DNA of 64,000 nucleotides from Spisula solida (lineage: Eukaryota; Mollusca; Bivalvia; Venerida; Mactridae), in NCBI GenBank assembly GCA_947247005.1, contig OX365953.1, positions 29,014,784-29,078,783 of the forward strand, in the 5' to 3' direction. This document shows positions 59,791 to 64,000 of this stretch, piece by piece. Positions within the stretch are counted from its first letter, which is position 1; each line of letters opens with the position of its first letter. The notes under the pieces are model-generated. The model was not told the origin of the DNA, did no database searches, and was given only the letters and a program-made list of their open reading frames with translations. Made by a program: the position numbers and the translations under genes.

Positions 59791-62339
59791 CTTCGTGTCA
59801 TATTTAATAACAGCTTTCTTACCTTACTGAACTCAAGTGACGTATGCATAAGACCTGGAGTAAAATATTTCATATTACATATGGAATTAGCTTTTGGAAC
59901 CTGAAATTTCCAGATAGCCTCAGTATGACCATCATGATTTGGACGGAACGTACACTTTTTTCTTTCAACTAATAGTATCTATTTTGTCAATAAAATGTCT
60001 AAATCAAGTACAATTTTATCAAAATGGCCCTTGAAATCCAGCCCCTTGTGTCCCCCCTGCACGGGTCCAGTGGAAAGGTATCTCACTCTGAGGCTGGTCC
60101 AAGGACTGTAGGTATAAACACTGTCACGGGCTAAATATTTTAGCAATATCCAGTATATTCAAGTTACAAAGACAGGAAAGATAGTTTTCAGGTCTTACAA
60201 ATTACAGGTTTTAATAGGCATGTAATAATTTGCGATATAGAATAGAAATAGAAGTGTTAAAAGCATATTACAACGTCAGAACGATTGACAATATTATTTT
60301 GAGATGGCCCCTTGCGTGATTCTTATTATACTCGCCTTGATGAACTTGGCCTCTTTGACATTATCCCCAAACAATACATTACCATAGCAAAGGGTGATAG
60401 ATCTAACATTTACATCATTAAAATTCAAGTCTTCAGATGTACATTATAATGAATATTATACTGTACCAGGTCAGCTTTAAATATCCATTGTTTATGGACT
60501 CCAGGCGGACCAACCGAAATTCACTTCGATTTTAAACTGTAACACAATTTCCTACTTTGCAGCGCAACACTTATTTTCATACGTGGACGTCTACACAGTA
60601 CACACATCGAAAAATATATGTACACATTATAAAAATTCCCTAAAACAATTGAAGCATCCTTCATTGTGGCTACGAGGACGGACAACATGGTTAATAGAAT
60701 AAGTAGCTGCCTTGATATGATAATTAGAATACATAACTTCAACTACAAACATTAACTAAATAATAAATGGTACACCTAAAGTGATAAAATACCAACCTGG
60801 TTGTTTGGATGAAGTACAAGATACAATCTGTATTGTGAAAATGACATTCAGTTACATAGTTTATACTTTAATAGCGTTTGCCTCTCTGTATAAGCTTATT
60901 GAATTCAGAATTGCGGTTCAATTTATGAAATATGCGGTTAGTCTTTTTTCCATATAAGGTAAAACATACGTCAGTTAATCACTCGTGACGAGGTATTTCT
61001 TACCTTCCAACTATTAGAAAGTGATTCTTGATTCCGAAAAGTGCTCTTCATGTATGAATTACTATTGGACAAAACATAAGCTCACGTGTCCAAATACAAA
61101 TGTAGCTGACGGAATCGACCACAACCCGCTAAAGGGTCCAATCCTAAACGCCAATCAAAATGTGTAGAATATGAAGCTGTTCCTGAACGGCTTGCAATGC
61201 GGCGTGGTTCTACGCAAGGGTCCACCTAATTCTAGATGGGGTTTTATCAACCATCATAGCTGCGAGAATAACTGCATGACCTTGGTCGAGTATGAGACTT
61301 TAAAAAACTTTGAAACTTTGGGATGAACTCGTTAATGTTGAATTTGTACTGTCTAGGTCGCACACATAAGCATTGTCGTGAAAACAGATGATATGAGAGG
61401 CGTATCAAAGCTGTTACACGATATTCATCAACAAAAACATACAAATAAACAATAAAACATTCTATAATAATTTGACAAATCAAAAGACTCGTTAGACTTA
61501 TCTTTCCACCACAACAAAGACTAATTATAACTTATTACAGCACAATAAATCCACCCAATCGTTTGTTTTGTACAAAGTTCTCGATAACTCCAAAAACAAA
61601 TAAGATATTTTCACTTTGAACCACATAAAAACATCAATCTTCATGAAAGGTAAAACCCTGTGTTTATTTTTGTTATGAAATAATTCAGAAACAAACGACG
61701 TTTTCAGAATGTTTTAACCAGTGTAAAAACTGCCATTTAATCGAAGTTGTTTGGGACCGGAACAGAATGTACTCTAATCACTACAGTTGATGCATTCATG
61801 GTAAAAACGTTGGCATGGAATGTAACAATATGATTATACAAATCAACCAATCAATCATGATATGTTACCAGCTTGATTGAACAGTTTTACATACAGCCAC
61901 GTCTAACAGTATATCTAGGACAAGAAAGGCATTTATCTACTTTAGACGTCATTGAAAAATTTGTCAACATTACTATAATGGATCATTATGTGCTAATTTT
62001 TATCATTTTACTCAAATCGAACTACGAAGCTGCATACCAAATACTGTATACGAGTAAGGTTATTGCGGTCACATGACCTGCGAACGACGTATTATATTCC
62101 GTCGTTCGATTAGTAAAAGTAAATAGAATTCCATATTCAGTTTAAAAGTTCAGACACGTTTTTATAAATTCATGGCGTTAGTAATTACAGATAATTCATC
62201 ACATTTATATACGAGTTATGTAATGAGTGATGGTATAAATTACATAGAGAGTCAAAGGTATAGGACAATACGAATGTAACTAGTTAATGTACAAGGTCTG
62301 TACAGCATACCTCCATGTGAAATACCTTCTTATTGGACC
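59791..62339. other. No gene recognised
   Basis: AT-rich. The short frames (60,521-60,742 -, 61,247-61,483 -, 61,873-62,076 +) carry no motif and no exon evidence. Confidence 0.4.
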
Positions 62340-62900
62340 AACTGAAAACTGGATTAGCAAAAAAATACCAAACAAGACCATCTAGAACCCGAGTTCAAAA
62401 CAATACCAAACAAGACAATCTGGAAACTCCAGTCGAAGACATTACCAACCGGATCATCTGAAATCCCTGGTTGAGAACAACATTAAACAAGACCATCTGG
62501 ACCATCGGAGTTTAAGACATTAGCAAACCGAGCCATCTGGGAACCTGAGTTGAAGACAATACCAAACTGGACCATTTGGAAACTGCAGTCGAAGACAAAA
62601 CAAACCGGGCCATCTGGAAACACGAACAACACAGAACAAGACCATCTAAAACTGCAGACGAAGACAATACGGCATAATAAGATAATCTGGAAACTGCAGA
62701 CGAAGACAGTACCAAATCGGACCATCTAGAAACTGCAAACGAAGACAGTACCAAATCGGACCATCTAGAAACTTGAGTCGAAGACAATACCGAACCAGAC
62801 CATCTGGTATCCCTAGTCGAAGACAATACCAATCAAGACCATCTGGAGACCCGAGTTGTAGACATTTACAGAAAAGACCATAATGGAAACCCCGTCAAAA
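62340..62900. repeat. ~41-bp minisatellite (~13 copies)
   Basis: Units 'aataccaaaccagaccatctggaaactgcagtcgaagac' with many substitutions and some length change. The - strand open frames here are repeat artefacts. Confidence 0.93.
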
Positions 62901-63510
62901 CTATGAAAACAGACATAACCAGGTATTCAGTAGAACATCAGCTAAAACACATTGAATAGTGTCATCTGGAATTTTGTGTGTTATAAACCACAAGTATACG
63001 CCTTCACACAGGGTGGGTCAGCAATCGCCTCGTGCTTCCAATACAAACTGTACCGTCACCCTCATACACACCCGATGTCTCATTTCGTAATTAGATCTAT
63101 ATCAATAAAGTTTTACACCCAGAAATATTTTACAACCAATTACATTCCAAATTTAAAATACCGAACAGTTACATCCGAGACGAGACATGTTTAACAGTTT
63201 AATAACATCCCAAATTACATAACAAAATAGATCAATATTATCCAGGCAAAGATCACATACAAATTTCCATTGATCCATGGACTTGTTCATCGTTAATTTC
63301 CTTTAGTTTAGTTAAGAGAACATCCAGCCCATCTTCTTTACCGAGTGCCGGACAAGATAGTCTTGAAAACAAGATCCAATGTATGTATGTACTTTCTCAA
63401 GTGGACTTTATTGGAAGTACAGTGTATGTAATAAACTGCTAAAAGTCAACTTGAGAAACACAGGACTAATTACCACTGATTACTGGTACGATTTTTATTT
63501 CTTCTTCGAT
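62901..63510. other. Nothing recognised
   Basis: AT-rich, with no repeat pair and no conserved frame. Confidence 0.4.
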
Positions 63511-63514
63511 ATGA

Positions 63515-63582
63515 TGCGACTAGGGATCGAACGCGAGACCTTCCGTACTCGCAAGCAACACTGATCAAGAATGTAATCTATA
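63515..63582 (-). mobile_element. tRNA-like SINE head (weak)
   Basis: On the - strand 'ttgcttgcgagtacggaaggtctcgcgttcgatccctagtcgc' has a good B box (gttcgatcc) and a plausible anticodon/T-arm. The A box is poor. Confidence 0.4.
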
Positions 63583-64000
63583 CGACTTAAGCAGTTTAGA
63601 ATTATAACCTTGCTGAGTATAATACGACGTAACTGTACTTAATCAGTTAATTGTAAGTAAACTGCTAACATATACTTTAACAGTGCCTGAACCCGTTTTC
63701 CATTCAGTTCTATCACAATATGTGTTTTTATCGATGGATTTCCTCTCTTTCCCGACCCAATAATAACCCGCAGACTACTTGTTTAGATTCATTATACGGG
63801 AAATATATAGTACTAAAATGTGACAAATGTAAAACAACTATTTACCAGCGTTTTAACTCCTATAAATTCCTTGTTTTGTGAACAATTTGACATAACACAA
63901 CTTCGATCACCGTGTATTTATTAAACCTTTAAACATCCATTCAGTTTTCACTGTGGTAGCTATAAGACGATTATGCGAAAATTTCAACTGACTAAATACA
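63583..64000. other. Nothing recognised
   Basis: AT-rich end of the window without a supportable feature. Confidence 0.4.

Noticed and set aside
60521..60742. 73-codon - strand frame with a hydrophobic start, possible secreted peptide
   Set aside because: AT-rich DNA easily gives Leu/Ile-rich starts; no cleavage site, cysteine pattern or exon signals.
62483..62832. Overlapping - strand frames rich in VLSS/RWS repeats
   Set aside because: By-product of the ~41-bp minisatellite.

Overview
The window is eukaryotic, AT-rich, nuclear-type DNA. It has introns with GT..AG borders, a vertebrate/invertebrate-type glycosyltransferase, a LINE reverse transcriptase, tRNA-derived SINE heads, and very dense short inverted-repeat transposons and minisatellites. 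Several repeats resemble interspersed families I associate with bivalve and other lophotrochozoan genomes: the 'agggccatgatggccctg ... gctcacctga' element, the 'TATGCCCCCAT' element, and the 'ggggtggtattcaatattgatctt' MITE. I therefore infer a mollusc, most likely a bivalve. The species cannot be fixed from sequence alone.

Region 1 (1-27,187) has no convincing host gene and is a nested repeat complex. From left to right it contains: a 5'-truncated LINE with an intact RT domain (88-1741); a 570-bp segment that recurs at 10,985; a 5-kb element with ~500-bp terminal inverted repeats and TA flanks (2312-7359) holding ~39 copies of a 71-bp dyad satellite; interleaved palindrome-rich arms (3240-3720 / 7740-8118); a hAT-type element with an 8-bp target duplication (10,062-10,961); two direct copies of a ~1.2-kb element (12,463 and 21,900); two sets of large inverted arms (9105-10,061 with 23,191-25,250; 13,882-14,645 with 18,470-19,177); and an array of ~175-bp repeats, each with a perfect or near-perfect RFX X-box palindrome (25,640-26,700).

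Region 2 (27,188-34,000) holds a 2.1-kb foldback element with a 4-bp flanking duplication. Directly downstream is a + strand GT14 (core-2/I-branching beta-1,6-GlcNAc-transferase-like) gene whose terminal coding exon runs 29,481-31,039. A hAT-like MITE follows, then a - strand single-exon coding segment (32,416-33,024) that resembles the C-terminal domain of phytanoyl-CoA hydroxylase-interacting proteins, and a tRNA-derived SINE.

Region 3 (34,000-43,900) is intergenic. It has a GC-rich minisatellite, a 93-bp snapback, a (CCCTG)n array with G-quadruplex potential, two 221-bp Harbinger-like MITEs and other MITEs.

Region 4 (43,985-53,877) is a - strand gene that I assemble from three phase-0 coding exons (53,802-53,737; 48,043-47,819; 45,412-43,985). 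It encodes a ~572-residue protein with an N-terminal PTB/PID-like domain and a long disordered tail. Its introns carry a 37-bp minisatellite whose unit matches an RFX X-box, a 54-bp array with alternating unit types, and several MITEs.

Region 5 (53,878-64,000) is the upstream flank or 5' intron of that gene. It is rich in one 150-bp MITE family and has a ~41-bp minisatellite near the right end. No coding gene is supported there.
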